Of a stretch of DNA of 64,000 bases, positions 16,437 to 25,803 are shown piece after piece. Made by a program: the position numbers and the translations under genes. This DNA comes from Desulfotruncus alcoholivorax DSM 16058. Lineage in GTDB: Bacteria > Bacillota > Desulfotomaculia > Desulfotomaculales > Desulfallaceae. Location of the stretch: the NCBI RefSeq assembly GCF_000430885.1, contig NZ_AUMW01000018.1, forward strand, positions 17,184 to 81,183, written 5' to 3'. Position 1 is the stretch's first letter. The number at the start of each line of letters is the position of its first letter. The notes beneath the pieces were generated by a model that ran no database searches, was not told where the DNA came from, and saw nothing but the letters and a program-made list of their open reading frames with translations.

Positions 16437-17852
16437 ATGAGCAGCGATTATATCAGTCTTAACTCCATCGGTATAGATATAGGCACTACCACAACCCAGG
16501 TCATCTTCAGTCGTTTACAGGTGGCCAATACGCTGCCGCAGTATATGGCGCCGCGGCAGGAAATTGTCGGTCGCGAGATTCTGTACCGGGGCCGGATTCA
16601 CTTTACTCCCTTGCTGGATCCCTTTACCATCGACCCCCAGGGTATCAAGGCTTTGGTGAACCGGGAATTCCGGCAGGCCGGACTGAATAAAACAGATATC
16701 CATACCGGAGCTGTCATTATTACGGGACAAAGTGCCAAAAAAAAATAACGCTGCCGAAATAGTCCATTCCCTGGCTGATATCACCGGCAATTTCGTTGCA
16801 GTCACCGCCGGCCCCCATATCGAGTCGTTATTGGCCGGTAAAGGGGCCGGGGCTGCCGCCAGGTCCAAACAAAACGGCACCATCATAGCCAACATTGACA
16901 TCGGTGGCGGGACATCCAACATTGCTGTGTTTAATAACGGTAATCCCATCGATTCCTGCTGTCTGATATCGGGGGGAGGTTGTTAAAGGTTAGTCCGGAC
17001 GGAATTGTTACCGCCATTGCAGAAGAATTAAGCCCTTTGATTAAGCTCCTGGGCTTAAATATTCGTCCGGCTGCACCGGTGACCAGGCAGCAATTACAAC
17101 AATTGACCGGGGCTTTGGCCGCCACCATTCGTCATGTTTTTTTAGAACCTTACAATGAGCATGTCAAGCTCTTTCTGACTACGGAAGGTTTGCGTTTAAA
17201 CTATCAGATCAATGAAATTACCTTTTCCGGCGGCGTGGCCGATTTTATTTATCAACCGGTCACGCCCCAATCGATTTCCGAAATTTGCCGTTATGGTGAC
17301 ATCGGGCCTTTACTGGGCGCAGCTGTACGGGATGCCTTTAACCAATTCCCGGCACGGTGCGGCAAGCCGGTGGAGACCATCCGGGCCACCGTGATCGGTA
17401 CCGGGATTCAGTTTGTGCAGCTTAGCGGCAGTACCATTTTAATCAACCGGAACCTGTTGCCGCTGAAAAACATTCCGGTGTTAAGAATTAACGATTTATC
17501 AGACCAACAACCCGTTATCCGCGCTATCACCACATTGGTTAAAGAGACCAGTCCGGCGGGCCTGGCCTTAGCCCTCAATAAAAATGCCCTTGGTTCCTTT
17601 GCTGACATCTACCGTGCAGCAGAGCGACTCAAGAGCATATTTAAAGCCACCCGGATGGAAAACCTACCTTTCATTATTATTACCGAAAACGATTGTGCCC
17701 TGGCCCTTGGGCAGACCATCGGGATTCTGACCAATAACTCCAAAATCATGTGCATTGATCAGGTTGTCGTTGACGAGGGCGATTATATAGACATTGGTTT
17801 TCCTATAGATGATCAGGCCGTACTGGTTATGATAAAAACTCTTGTTTTTTAA
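16437..17852 (+). pseudogene. eutA: Ethanolamine lyase reactivase EutA, two frameshifts
   Basis: EutA is an actin-fold ATPase that swaps damaged cobalamin out of EutBC. The protein is recognisable in three segments. 16437-16745 has phosphate-1 motif IGIDIGTTTTQVIFSRL. 16746-16975 has phosphate-2 IDIGGGTSNIAVF. 16980-17852 carries the rest. Frame is lost at a run of nine A (16737-16745), where eight would read SAKKNNAAE, and restored at GGGGGG (about 16972-16977), where seven would read LISGGRLLKV. The shifts compensate each other, giving about 471 residues, the normal size. Sequencing error, true inactivation or transcriptional slippage are all possible. Confidence 0.85.
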
Positions 17853-17874
17853 CATTCCGTATTGAATCTTTACA

Positions 17875-17950
17875 GATATGCGGTAAATTTATGTAAAATA
17901 AATAAAATTACATATTTTAAGGATGGTTAAGAAAGATGTAATCTTTGTTT
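17875..17950 (+). repeat. Upstream-region repeat, copy 2
   Basis: Second copy of the block at 11088-11160. Here it lies directly upstream of RBS TAGGAGGT and the ATG of the chemoreceptor remnant, so it probably contains that gene's promoter. Confidence 0.55.
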
Positions 17951-17966
17951 ATTAGGAGGTATAAAA

Positions 17967-18262
17967 ATGTTTCATAAATTTACCGGAATACAGTGAAAGT
18001 TGCAGTAAGTGAAGGAGTTCAGGTGGCCGGTAACGCCGGCGCTTCCCTGCAGCAGATCATTAAAGCGGTGGAAAAGAACAAGGCAATGATACAAGATATC
18101 GCGACCGGTGTCAAACAGTCCAATCAGGGTACACAGCAGCTTACCGCCGCCAGTGAACAGATTGCTACCACCGTGCAGCAGGTATCCAGTTCCGCTCAGG
18201 AGCTGGCCGATATTGCCGCCGAACTGCAAAACACCGTGGTAAAGTTTAAGGTTGATGCCTGA
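17967..18262 (+). pseudogene. Methyl-accepting chemotaxis protein, internally deleted
   Basis: A good RBS (TAGGAGGT) and ATG 17967 open a frame, MFHKFTGIQ, that stops after nine codons. Directly after, in another frame, come about 89 codons of the C-terminal signalling helix of a chemoreceptor (ASLQQIIKAVEKNKAMI..., ...QQLTAASEQIATTVQQVSSS...). So the gene keeps its first nine codons and its last fifth, with the sensor, HAMP and hairpin tip removed. The fragment could at most be translated from GTG 17993. Confidence 0.75.
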
Positions 18263-18344
18263 ATGAAACCCCGGCAGGCGAGGCACATACGCCGTATTAC
18301 CTATGTTCTCCGTTAAATAAAATAATAGAACGATACTTTGTAAA

Positions 18345-18373
18345 AGAAAAACCGGCATAAGACCGGTTTTTCT
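18345..18373. terminator. Bidirectional terminator
   Basis: Stem AGAAAAACCGG and CCGGTTTTTCT with loop CATAAGA, with A-run and T-run on the two sides. It ends both the chemoreceptor remnant and the minus-strand fragment at 18413. Confidence 0.8.
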
Positions 18374-18412
18374 CTTTTATAGAGGGAAGTTTAAAAAACG
18401 AGGCTATTTGGA

Positions 18413-18679
18413 CTAAATTTTCGGTTTAAAATAGCTATCAATTGTTTTTTCAGCAAGTCGCTTGGCGGTATTGGCCTGGGCGGTTAGCATCAAAACGGTA
18501 AGAAAAACCTCGGCCAGATCCCGGTAGGATTTTTCCCTTATATTGCCGGCCTTTTCTTTAATTAATAAAAACTTTTCATTGAAAGTACTGTAAAACTCTT
18601 TAAACTCGCTTTCCTTTAATTCAAGATACGTTGCATAAATATCTTCCAAAGGAATAATATCATCTTCCCGGTTCGCAAT
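18413..18679 (-). pseudogene. C-terminal fragment of an unknown helical protein
   Basis: An 78-codon frame from a TTG, open upstream to about 18679 without a start codon or RBS. The sequence is fully helical and charged (YLELKESEFKEFYSTFNEKF, ...YRDLAEVFLTVLMLTAQANT). The family is not recognised. Its open 5' end lies next to the truncated NfeD gene on the other strand, so both look cut at the same deletion point near 18690. Confidence 0.45.
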
Positions 18680-18696
18680 ATCATAAGCCCGTAATC

Positions 18697-19068
18697 ATGG
18701 CAGCGTTCTTAACCGTATTCGGTGGAGTTGGGATTATAGGGCTAAACTATCTGCAACTGGGCATAATTGTCACCCTGACAGCGGCATTAGCTTCCGCCTT
18801 GCTGGTTTCCTTTTTAATGTTCAGATATATCCTGGTACCACTTTATAAAGCCCAAACAAGCGCGGTATCGCAACAAGACTTAATCGGCTCGCTGGCGACG
18901 GTGAAACTGCATATGCACAGCAACAGTGTTGGGAGAATCATTTATGTAGTCAACGACAATACATATACCGCACCAGCCAGGTCAGTTGATGGAGCAGAAA
19001 TACCCGCCGGGTCCAAAGTGGTAATTGTGGATATCGAAAAAAACGTTTTTAAGGTATCCAAAATATAA
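18697..19068 (+). pseudogene. NfeD-like membrane protein, N-terminus missing
   Basis: A 123-codon frame resembling YuaF/NfeD short form: two membrane helices (about residues 2-45, AAFLTVFGGVGIIGLNYLQL...) followed by the small OB-fold domain (LIGSLATVKLHMHSNSVGRI...). Complete relatives have another 35-40 residues with a first helix, and the ATG here lacks an RBS, so the 5' end seems deleted. NfeD partners with flotillin in membrane microdomains, and the flotillin gene follows after 13 nt. Confidence 0.7.
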
Positions 19069-19081
19069 AGGAGGAATGTGC

Positions 19082-20536
19082 ATGTTCTTTACAGCAGCGA
19101 TTATTGTCGTAGTAATTATCCTTCTGTCCTTAAGTATAGCCACCATGTGGAAGAAGGTGCCCCAGGATAAAGCCCTGGTCATTACAGGTTTAAAAAAGAG
19201 GGTTATTTCAGGTGGCGGCGGCTTTGTTATACCGCTGTTGGAACGTTCCGACAGAATATCGTTGGAAAATATGAAGATCAGTGTTGAAACCAGGGGCGCG
19301 TTGACCGAACAAGGCGTGGATATCAAAGCCGACGGTGTGGCTGTAATTAAAGTCAAATCAGATAAGGAATCCATCCTATCAGCATTGGAGCAATTCAACA
19401 CCGGGAAGGAACCGGATACAATAGCGGTGATAAAAGATACCGCAAAAGACGTTTTAGAAGGTAAGTTGCGGGAAATAATATCTAAACTTACCGTTGAGGA
19501 AATATACAAAGATCGTGAAAAGTTCGCCTCCCAGGTGCAGGAAGTCGCAGCCGTTGATCTGGCCGAAATGGGTTTGGAGATCAAGGCTTTTACCATCAGA
19601 GATATTTCAGATGACAACGGCTACCTTGAAGCACTGGGCAAAAAGAGAATAGCTGAAGTTAAACGCGACGCGGATATAGCAGAAGCTGAAGCGCTTAAAG
19701 AAACGCACATCAAAACCGCTGAAGCCAACAGGTTGGGTGAGGCGGCCCGGTTAGTCGCCGAGACGCAAATAGCCGAAGCTACCAAGGAAAAGGAATTAAA
19801 GGTTCACCAGTACAGGCAGGAGCAGGAAACGAAAAAGGCGAGCGCCGACCTCGCTTATGATATTGAAGCAAGCAAAGTACAGCAAAATGTTGAACAGGAA
19901 AAAATGCAAATTGAAATTGTTAAGAAGAAGAAGGAAATTGAGTTGGCTGAGCAAGAGGCGCTGCGCAGGGAAAGGGAACTTCAGGCTACTATTAAACTGC
20001 AGGCCGACGCAGAAAAATACAGCCAGGAAAAACAGGCTGAAGCTGTTAAATTCAAGAGCATCCAGGACGCGCAGGCCAAAGCGGAAAGCATCAAGCTTCT
20101 CGGTGAGGCCAATGCCCGGGCTAAAAAGATTGAAGGTGAAGCTGAAGTTGAAGTAATTCGCAAGAAGGGTGAAGCGGAGGCTGAAATATTGCTTAAAAAA
20201 GCCGAAGCATTCAAACAATATAATGATGCAGCCATAGCGCAAATGATTATTGATAAGCTGCCTGAAATCGCTAAAAGCATTGCTGAACCTCTGGCCAAGG
20301 TTGAAAAAATTGTCATCGTGGATTCCGGCGGCGGCCAGGGCAAAGGAGCAGCTAAAGTTTCGGGGTATATCACCGATATTTTATCAACTTTGCCTGAAAC
20401 GGTTAAAGGTCTGACTGGATATGATTTAATGGATCTCTTTAAAAAAGGGATACCCGGCGGCACAACCAAGGAAAATAGTTTTTCTGTTAAAGACACTAAT
20501 CATCATCAATTGGTTGATACCAAAGCCAACTTATAA
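19082..20536 (+). CDS. floT: Flotillin-family protein
   Basis: A 484-residue membrane-associated scaffold protein. It has an N-terminal membrane anchor (FFTAAIIVVVIILLSLSIA), a SPFH/band-7 domain (about 25-200), and a long Glu/Ala/Lys-rich coiled coil (about 200-400) with repeated EA-rich heptads, then a C-terminal tail. ATG 19082 is chosen because GGAGG lies 7 nt upstream and it places the anchor at the N-terminus; the ORF is open further upstream. It pairs with the NfeD remnant, as in B. subtilis yuaF-yuaG. It is closed by the terminator at 20548. Confidence 0.9.
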   Translation: MFFTAAIIVVVIILLSLSIATMWKKVPQDKALVITGLKKRVISGGGGFVIPLLERSDRISLENMKISVETRGALTEQGVDIKADGVAVIKVKSDKESILSALEQFNTGKEPDTIAVIKDTAKDVLEGKLREIISKLTVEEIYKDREKFASQVQEVAAVDLAEMGLEIKAFTIRDISDDNGYLEALGKKRIAEVKRDADIAEAEALKETHIKTAEANRLGEAARLVAETQIAEATKEKELKVHQYRQEQETKKASADLAYDIEASKVQQNVEQEKMQIEIVKKKKEIELAEQEALRRERELQATIKLQADAEKYSQEKQAEAVKFKSIQDAQAKAESIKLLGEANARAKKIEGEAEVEVIRKKGEAEAEILLKKAEAFKQYNDAAIAQMIIDKLPEIAKSIAEPLAKVEKIVIVDSGGGQGKGAAKVSGYITDILSTLPETVKGLTGYDLMDLFKKGIPGGTTKENSFSVKDTNHHQLVDTKANL

Positions 20537-20547
20537 TACTTAAAAAA

Positions 20548-20577
20548 GATGCTTCGTTATCACGAAGCGTCCTTTTT
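20548..20577 (+). terminator. Intrinsic terminator after flotillin
   Basis: Stem GATGCTTCGT and ACGAAGCGTC with a TATC loop followed by CTTTTT, 12 nt after the flotillin stop codon. Confidence 0.85.
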
Positions 20578-20729
20578 AATCACTTGTGGGGAACCACCGC
20601 CTTCAGGCATACTTTTTTCATTATCTGCCGGCTGACTGTAAAAGTTAACTGTACCTGCATATTTATTATTAATTTTGCCAGTGGTATAATTATATAGTGT
20701 AAGGCCAGTAAAATGAATAAAAAGAAGTC

Positions 20730-20808
20730 ATTTGGGGTGCCGCAAGGCTGAGAGGTAATAATGCCAACCCATTGAACCTGCTCTGGGTAATGCCAGCGAA
20801 GGGAAATG
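20730..20808 (+). promoter_or_regulatory. TPP (thiamine) riboswitch
   Basis: The conserved blocks of the THI element are present in order: GGGGTGCC, GGCTGAGAGG, ACCCATTGAACCTG, and GGGTAATGCCAGCGAAGGGA. A terminator follows at 20825, so control is by premature termination when thiamine pyrophosphate binds. The genes behind it are an AIR-synthase-like remnant, thiD, thiE and a HAD phosphatase. Confidence 0.97.
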
Positions 20809-20824
20809 TAACAACGCCATTTGT

Positions 20825-20853
20825 ACACTCCGAGCAGGGGTGTTTATTTTTTT
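20825..20853 (+). terminator. Riboswitch-controlled terminator
   Basis: ACACTCC (20825-20831), loop GAGCA, GGGGTGT (20837-20843), then a long T-run. It sits 17 nt past the riboswitch core and should be the expression platform. Confidence 0.8.
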
Positions 20854-20892
20854 ACGGCCGGCAAACAGCATACGAGCATAGGAGTGATAAAG

Positions 20893-21193
20893 ATGATCGG
20901 CAAGGTTAATGATGATTTTTAAAAAAGCTATTCTTCCGGAAACAGGCGCTTTAAACCCCGAGGTGATAGTTGGGCCGAGCATGGGGGGTGCTCACCGTTG
21001 ATCCGGAACAGGCAGGGTCTTTACTAACAGCTTATGAAAAAGCCGGTATACCGGCTCTGCCGTTATCGGAAAAGTGGTACCACGGGCGGAGAGGCGCCGC
21101 TGGGTTGAAGACGACGGTAGGGAACAAGACTTGCTGCCGCCGCGGGTGGATCGCTTTTGGGAAGCTTTCTTTGGGGCACTGGCTCAAGGTTAG
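20893..21193 (+). pseudogene. AIR-synthase-like gene, internally deleted
   Basis: Pieces of an AIR synthase-related (PurM/HypE-fold) protein in several frames. The N-terminal part reads MIGKVNDDF / FKKAILPETGALNPEVIVGP, where the family has its VVGP..GED nucleotide motif. It jumps at a G-run near 20985 to the C-terminal LTVDPEQAGSLLTAYEKAGI, and after another shift continues as VIGKVVPRAERRRW to the TAG at 21191. The central domain is gone. It stands first in the thiamine operon. Its original role there (ThiL-like or hydrogenase-type) cannot be decided. Confidence 0.65.
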
Positions 21194-21239
21194 GTGTTAA
21201 CAGAATCAATTAATTGCATAGGAATAGGGAGGGAAAAAA

Positions 21240-22058
21240 GTGATCAAAGTCTTGACCATAGCCGGTTCCGATTCCTGCGGCGGGGCCGGGATTCAGGCCG
21301 ACCTGAAAACCTTCAGCGCTTTGGGCACTTACGGTATGAGCGTAATCACGGCGATTACCGCTCAGAATACCAAAGGTGTATTTAATGTCCGGGAATTGGA
21401 TCCGGAAATCATCAGGGATCAGATAAGCGCTGTATTCGAGGACATTCAGGTAGATGCCGTTAAAATCGGCATGGTTTCCAGTGCAGCTATTATTGAGACC
21501 ATCGGGGAATCGCTGCTCAAATATAAGGCCCAAAACATCGTTGTTGACCCGGTAATGGTCTCCAAAAGCGGCTGCGCCCTTCTACAGCCGGAAGCACGGG
21601 AAGCATTGATAAGAGTGCTTTTACCTTTAGCAGAGGTGGTTACTCCCAACCTTTTTGAGGCGGAGGTCATTACCGGAGCAAAAATATCAACCCTGAATGA
21701 AATGGAAAAGGCAGCCGTGGCCATTAACAGGCTGGGGGCGAAGCATGTGGTAGTCAAGGGCGGGCACCTAAAGGGTGACGCTATTGATGTCCTCTATAGC
21801 GAAAAAACTTTTCACCATTTTGGGAGTGGTAGGGTAGCCACCCCTCACACTCACGGTACAGGCTGCACTTTTTCTTCAGCTATCGCTGCCTCCCTGGCCA
21901 AAGGCTACCCGGTGGAAGAAGCTGTGGCAAAGGCCAAGGAATACATCAGCGGGGCGATTGCTCATTCTTTCCCGCTGGGCCGGGGTGTGGGACCAACCCA
22001 TCACTTTTACCGGTATTATAAGGATAGTGACGAGAGGGTGGGAAGCAATGAAATGTGA
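21240..22058 (+). CDS. thiD: Hydroxymethylpyrimidine (phosphate) kinase
   Basis: A 272-residue ribokinase-fold enzyme that phosphorylates HMP and HMP-P to HMP-PP for thiamine synthesis. It begins IKVLTIAGSDSCGGAGIQADLKT with the substrate site GGAGIQAD, contains VDPVMVSKSG, and ends with the ATP/anion-hole motif HTHGTGCTFSSAIAA. GTG start with GGAGGG 7 nt upstream. It overlaps thiE by 11 nt and is under the TPP riboswitch. Confidence 0.96.
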   Translation: MIKVLTIAGSDSCGGAGIQADLKTFSALGTYGMSVITAITAQNTKGVFNVRELDPEIIRDQISAVFEDIQVDAVKIGMVSSAAIIETIGESLLKYKAQNIVVDPVMVSKSGCALLQPEAREALIRVLLPLAEVVTPNLFEAEVITGAKISTLNEMEKAAVAINRLGAKHVVVKGGHLKGDAIDVLYSEKTFHHFGSGRVATPHTHGTGCTFSSAIAASLAKGYPVEEAVAKAKEYISGAIAHSFPLGRGVGPTHHFYRYYKDSDERVGSNEM

Positions 22059-22674
22059 TTATAGTTTATACCTGGTCACCGACCGGGCCGTTCTTGGAAG
22101 CCGGGATCTGTGTCAAGCCGTAGAGGACGCCTTGCGCGGGGGGGTAACCCTGGTGCAACTCAGGGAGAAGGAAACCTCCAGCCGGGATTTTTACCAAATT
22201 GCCCTGGCTCTTAAAGACCTTACCGTCAAATATCAGGTGCCTTTAATCATCAATGATCGCCTGGATATCGCCCTGGCTGTCGACGCCGGCGGTATCCATA
22301 TCGGCCAAGAGGATTTGCCTCTTCAGGTGGCCCGGCGTATTCTGGGGCCGGAAAAAATAATAGGTTATTCTGTTTCCAACATAGAGGAAGCAGTGTATGG
22401 GGAAAAATACGGGGCTGATTACCTGGGGGCCGGTCCTGTTTACCATACCACAACCAAGGTTGTCACCATCCAACCTTTGGGTGCGGAAGGGCTGCGGGAC
22501 ATTAAAAAGTCGGTGTCCATCCCTGTTGTAGGCATCGGCGGCATTAACCTGGATAACGTGAAGGAAGTTAAGAAGTCCGGTGCAGACGGGGTGGCCATCG
22601 TGTCGGGCATTCTGGGCAGCCCGGACCCGGGCCGGATTTCCGGGGAGCTGTGTGCTGCCTGGCAAGAGGGCTAG
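22048..22674 (+). CDS. thiE: Thiamine-phosphate synthase
   Basis: A 208-residue TIM-barrel enzyme that condenses HMP-PP with thiazole phosphate. Motifs: YLVTDR at the N-terminus, GVTLVQLREKE, LIINDRLDIA, HIGQEDLP, GADYLGAGPVYHTTTK and PVVGIGGI. ATG 22048 lies inside the end of thiD with GAGAGGGTGG upstream; in-frame codons further upstream belong to the thiD overlap. The thiazole-branch genes are not in this window. Confidence 0.96.
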   Translation: MKCDYSLYLVTDRAVLGSRDLCQAVEDALRGGVTLVQLREKETSSRDFYQIALALKDLTVKYQVPLIINDRLDIALAVDAGGIHIGQEDLPLQVARRILGPEKIIGYSVSNIEEAVYGEKYGADYLGAGPVYHTTTKVVTIQPLGAEGLRDIKKSVSIPVVGIGGINLDNVKEVKKSGADGVAIVSGILGSPDPGRISGELCAAWQEG

Positions 22675-22689
22675 GGAAGGGGGAAACCG

Positions 22690-23313
22690 GTGAAGAGAAC
22701 ATTCTTCGTTGACTTTGACGGCACCATTACCAAAAGGGATACCAGCGAGGCTATGGTAGCTGCTTTTGCCGGCGAAGGCTGGCAGCAAATCAATGAACTG
22801 TGGGAGAAAAGGGAAATTTCAACTGAGGAATGCGCCAACAGGACTTTCAAGCTCTTTCGGGCCACCTTGGATGACCTGCGGAATCTGCTGGATACCATAG
22901 AAATAGACGAGGGCTTCGGGTCCTTTGTCAATTACTGCAAGAAAAACAGCCACCCTGTTTATATCCTAAGCGATGGCTATGACTTTTGCATTGAATATAT
23001 CCTTAAAAAGTATGGTTTTAAATTACCTTATTTCGCTAATAAGCTGGTGTATGAAAAGGAGTTCCGCATTTCCTGCACCTACTATAATCAGGAGTGTGGT
23101 TTATGCGGCACCTGTAAACGCTCGCTGATGGAGCGTTTGACGGTGCCGGGCAGCCAGACGGTTTACGTGGGGGACGGTATTTCCGATACGTGCCCGGCCG
23201 GTTACAGTAACCTCGTTTTTGCCAAAGGAAAGCTGCTTGAGTACTGCTTGGCCGAGGGTATTCCGGCCTTACCCATCGCCAGTTTTGTCGACGTATTGGA
23301 AAAGCTGAGTTAG
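22690..23313 (+). CDS. HAD-IB (MtnX-like) phosphatase, probably thiamine related
   Basis: A 207-residue haloacid-dehalogenase phosphatase. Motif I is FVDFDGTITKRD, motif II ILSDGYD, and motif III YVGDGISDTCPA. It matches the MtnX/SerB-like subfamily with a small cap. Cys residues in QECGLCGTCKR are unusual and could bind a metal. It is the last gene of the TPP-riboswitch operon, 15 nt after thiE, so a role in dephosphorylating thiamine phosphate or an HMP intermediate is plausible but inferred only from context. Confidence 0.8.
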   Translation: MKRTFFVDFDGTITKRDTSEAMVAAFAGEGWQQINELWEKREISTEECANRTFKLFRATLDDLRNLLDTIEIDEGFGSFVNYCKKNSHPVYILSDGYDFCIEYILKKYGFKLPYFANKLVYEKEFRISCTYYNQECGLCGTCKRSLMERLTVPGSQTVYVGDGISDTCPAGYSNLVFAKGKLLEYCLAEGIPALPIASFVDVLEKLS

Positions 23314-23410
23314 AATACAAAAAAGTCATGACCTCTATTGTTAAGAAAAATTTATCATATTGATTTTTTATTACTTGAGCTTTATAATCTTTATCATAAC
23401 ATAACACAAA

Positions 23411-23486
23411 TAAACAATGTTGTACCTTTTGGCAAAGATGCCCCCACACAGAGGATAAACCACTGTGCGGGGGTTTTAACTTTTTA
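23411..23486 (+). promoter_or_regulatory. ANTAR-type antiterminator leader before nifV
   Basis: Terminator CCCCCACACAG (23441-23451) / CTGTGCGGGGG (23463-23473) followed by TTTTAACTTTTT. Its 5' arm overlaps the small hairpin GGC[AAAGAT]GCC (23431-23442), whose 6-nt loop has A at position 1 and G at position 4, as in ANTAR hexaloops. An upstream 6-nt loop AATGTT (23416-23421, also A1/G4) precedes GTACC, but its left arm pairs poorly. The arrangement matches the three leaders before nifH. Confidence 0.6.
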
Positions 23487-23500
23487 TGGGGGTTAATCAT

Positions 23501-24394
23501 ATGCAAAATGAAATAAAAAAACAACACTTTAAACCGGCTCCCGCTATTGTCGATACCACTCTAAGGGACGGCGAACAGGCGCCGGGAGTTGCCTTCACCC
23601 TGCATGAAAAAGTGACTATAGCAAAAATGCTGGATTTCCTTGGAGTTGAGGTTATTGAAGCAGGAGTTCCCGCCATGGGCACCCTTGAACAGGCAGCGGT
23701 AAGGGCTATTGCCAATTTAAACTTGAACGCGCGGGTATCTGTATGGAACAGGCTTTTGCTGGCAGATCTTAGAGCTTCCATAGCCTGTGGCGTGCGGGAG
23801 GTACATATTTCAGCGCCGGTATCGGAACTGCACATAATAGAAAAATTGGGTAAAAGCAGGCAATGGGTCATGGATTGTCTGGTAAGGGCTGTACGTTATG
23901 CCCGTGATTATGGCTGCCGTGTTTCAGTGGGAGCCGAGGACGCCTCCAGGGCGGACTTCAGTTTTTTGCTGGAGTACGCTCTGCTGGCCCAGGAAGCAGG
24001 TGCGGAAAGGTTGCGCTTTGCTGATACCGTTGGCATTATGGAGCCGTTTAACACCCGCAGGGTGATAAGCATGCTGGTAGAAAAACTTGATATTCCGGTT
24101 GAGTTTCACGGGCATAATGATTTCGGCCTGGCCACAGCCAACAGCCTGGCTGCTTTTGCCGCCGGCGCCGGGTACATTAGTACTACTGTCGGCGGGTTGG
24201 GGGAGCGGGCAGGAAACACCTGCCTTGAAGACATGGTTATGTTGTTCAAAGAATGCGTAAGCCCCCGTAGCGGAGAATTCAAGCCGGGTATTCTAACTAT
24301 ACTGAGCAAGTATGTTGCCGGGGCGGCCAACAGGACATCTTTAAAATACCGGCATTATTCCGGAGACGTTATTATCCGTGCCGGAGAGGGCTAA
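23501..24394 (+). CDS. nifV: Homocitrate synthase
   Basis: A 297-residue acyl-CoA lyase of the HMG-CoA lyase-like/isopropylmalate synthase family that makes homocitrate for FeMo-cofactor from acetyl-CoA and 2-oxoglutarate. Signatures: IVDTTLRDGEQAPGVAF near the N-terminus and the metal-binding EFHGHNDFGLA; the family's GLGERAGN follows. It is shorter than full NifV proteins (about 370-380), ending after the barrel, like clostridial short or split forms. ATG 23501 with GGGGGTT upstream is preferred to ATG 23486. It lies in its own leader-controlled unit, 570 nt upstream of nifH. Confidence 0.88.
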   Translation: MQNEIKKQHFKPAPAIVDTTLRDGEQAPGVAFTLHEKVTIAKMLDFLGVEVIEAGVPAMGTLEQAAVRAIANLNLNARVSVWNRLLLADLRASIACGVREVHISAPVSELHIIEKLGKSRQWVMDCLVRAVRYARDYGCRVSVGAEDASRADFSFLLEYALLAQEAGAERLRFADTVGIMEPFNTRRVISMLVEKLDIPVEFHGHNDFGLATANSLAAFAAGAGYISTTVGGLGERAGNTCLEDMVMLFKECVSPRSGEFKPGILTILSKYVAGAANRTSLKYRHYSGDVIIRAGEG

Positions 24395-24611
24395 AAGCAC
24401 TGTGCAGCAAGGATATTTTAATATGCTGGTAAAATATGATTAAGCTTTATTTAGTATTGATTAATTAGTGATATAATATAATAAAACAAACATTGCCTTA
24501 TGGGTATTTACTAATTAAATATTATGATAATTTTAATTTTAACAAAATAAGTTTATTTAAAATAATACTTGATTTTTGCTTGATATAGTATTATTATAAT
24601 TAATATAACCA

Positions 24612-24682
24612 GGTACGTTGTTGTGCCACATAAATGGCAAGGACGCCGGTAATGATGCCGGTGCTTTATTATTTATTTTTAT
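24612..24682 (+). promoter_or_regulatory. ANTAR-type leader A upstream of nifH
   Basis: First of three tandem elements. P1 is GGTAC[GTTGTT]GTGCC (24612-24627), P2 is GGC[AAGGAC]GCC (24636-24647, loop A1/G4). P2 overlaps the terminator CGCCGGT...GCCGGTG (24644-24663), which is followed by a T-rich tract. P1 loop starts with G. An alternative fold TGCCA[CATAAA]TGGCA competes with P1. Confidence 0.6.
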
Positions 24683-24765
24683 TATTAATTTTGAAAGAGG
24701 ATATGCCTTCTTTATAGGTGCAATGGATGAATGTTCACAAAGTTTATTCTAAATTAATAATATGC

Positions 24766-24826
24766 GGTACATTGTTGTATCGAAAGGGATTGGGCGATGG
24801 CGCCGGTATTATTACCGGCGTCTTAA
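24766..24826 (+). promoter_or_regulatory. ANTAR-type leader B upstream of nifH
   Basis: P1 GGTAC[ATTGTT]GTATC (24766-24781, loop A1/G4, nearly identical to leader A). P2 GGC[GATGGC]GCC (24793-24804). Overlapping terminator CGCCGGT[ATTATT]ACCGGCG (24801-24820). The T-run after it is weak (TCTTAACATT). Confidence 0.6.
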
Positions 24827-24872
24827 CATTATAGGGGAAATTCCTCATATCTTGTTGGCAATCTTCCCTTGA

Positions 24873-25782
<910 letters not shown>

Positions 25783-25803
25783 GAGGAAAAGGAGTGATTG
25801 CCA

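Noticed and set aside
19796..20496. Long minus-strand frames inside the flotillin gene
   Set aside because: They are antisense shadows of the Glu/Lys-rich coiled coil; the plus-strand protein has clear family motifs and an RBS.
24612..24632. Sigma-54 promoter at GGTACGTTGTTGTGC before nifH
   Set aside because: GG and GC are separated by 11 rather than 10 nt, the -12 box is poor, and the bases are explained by the hairpin P1.
24791..24820. Fluoride-riboswitch-like GGGCGATGGCGCC upstream of nifH
   Set aside because: Only the first conserved words resemble the crcB motif; the pseudoknot and downstream blocks are missing, and the sequence is better explained as the P2/terminator of an ANTAR-type leader.
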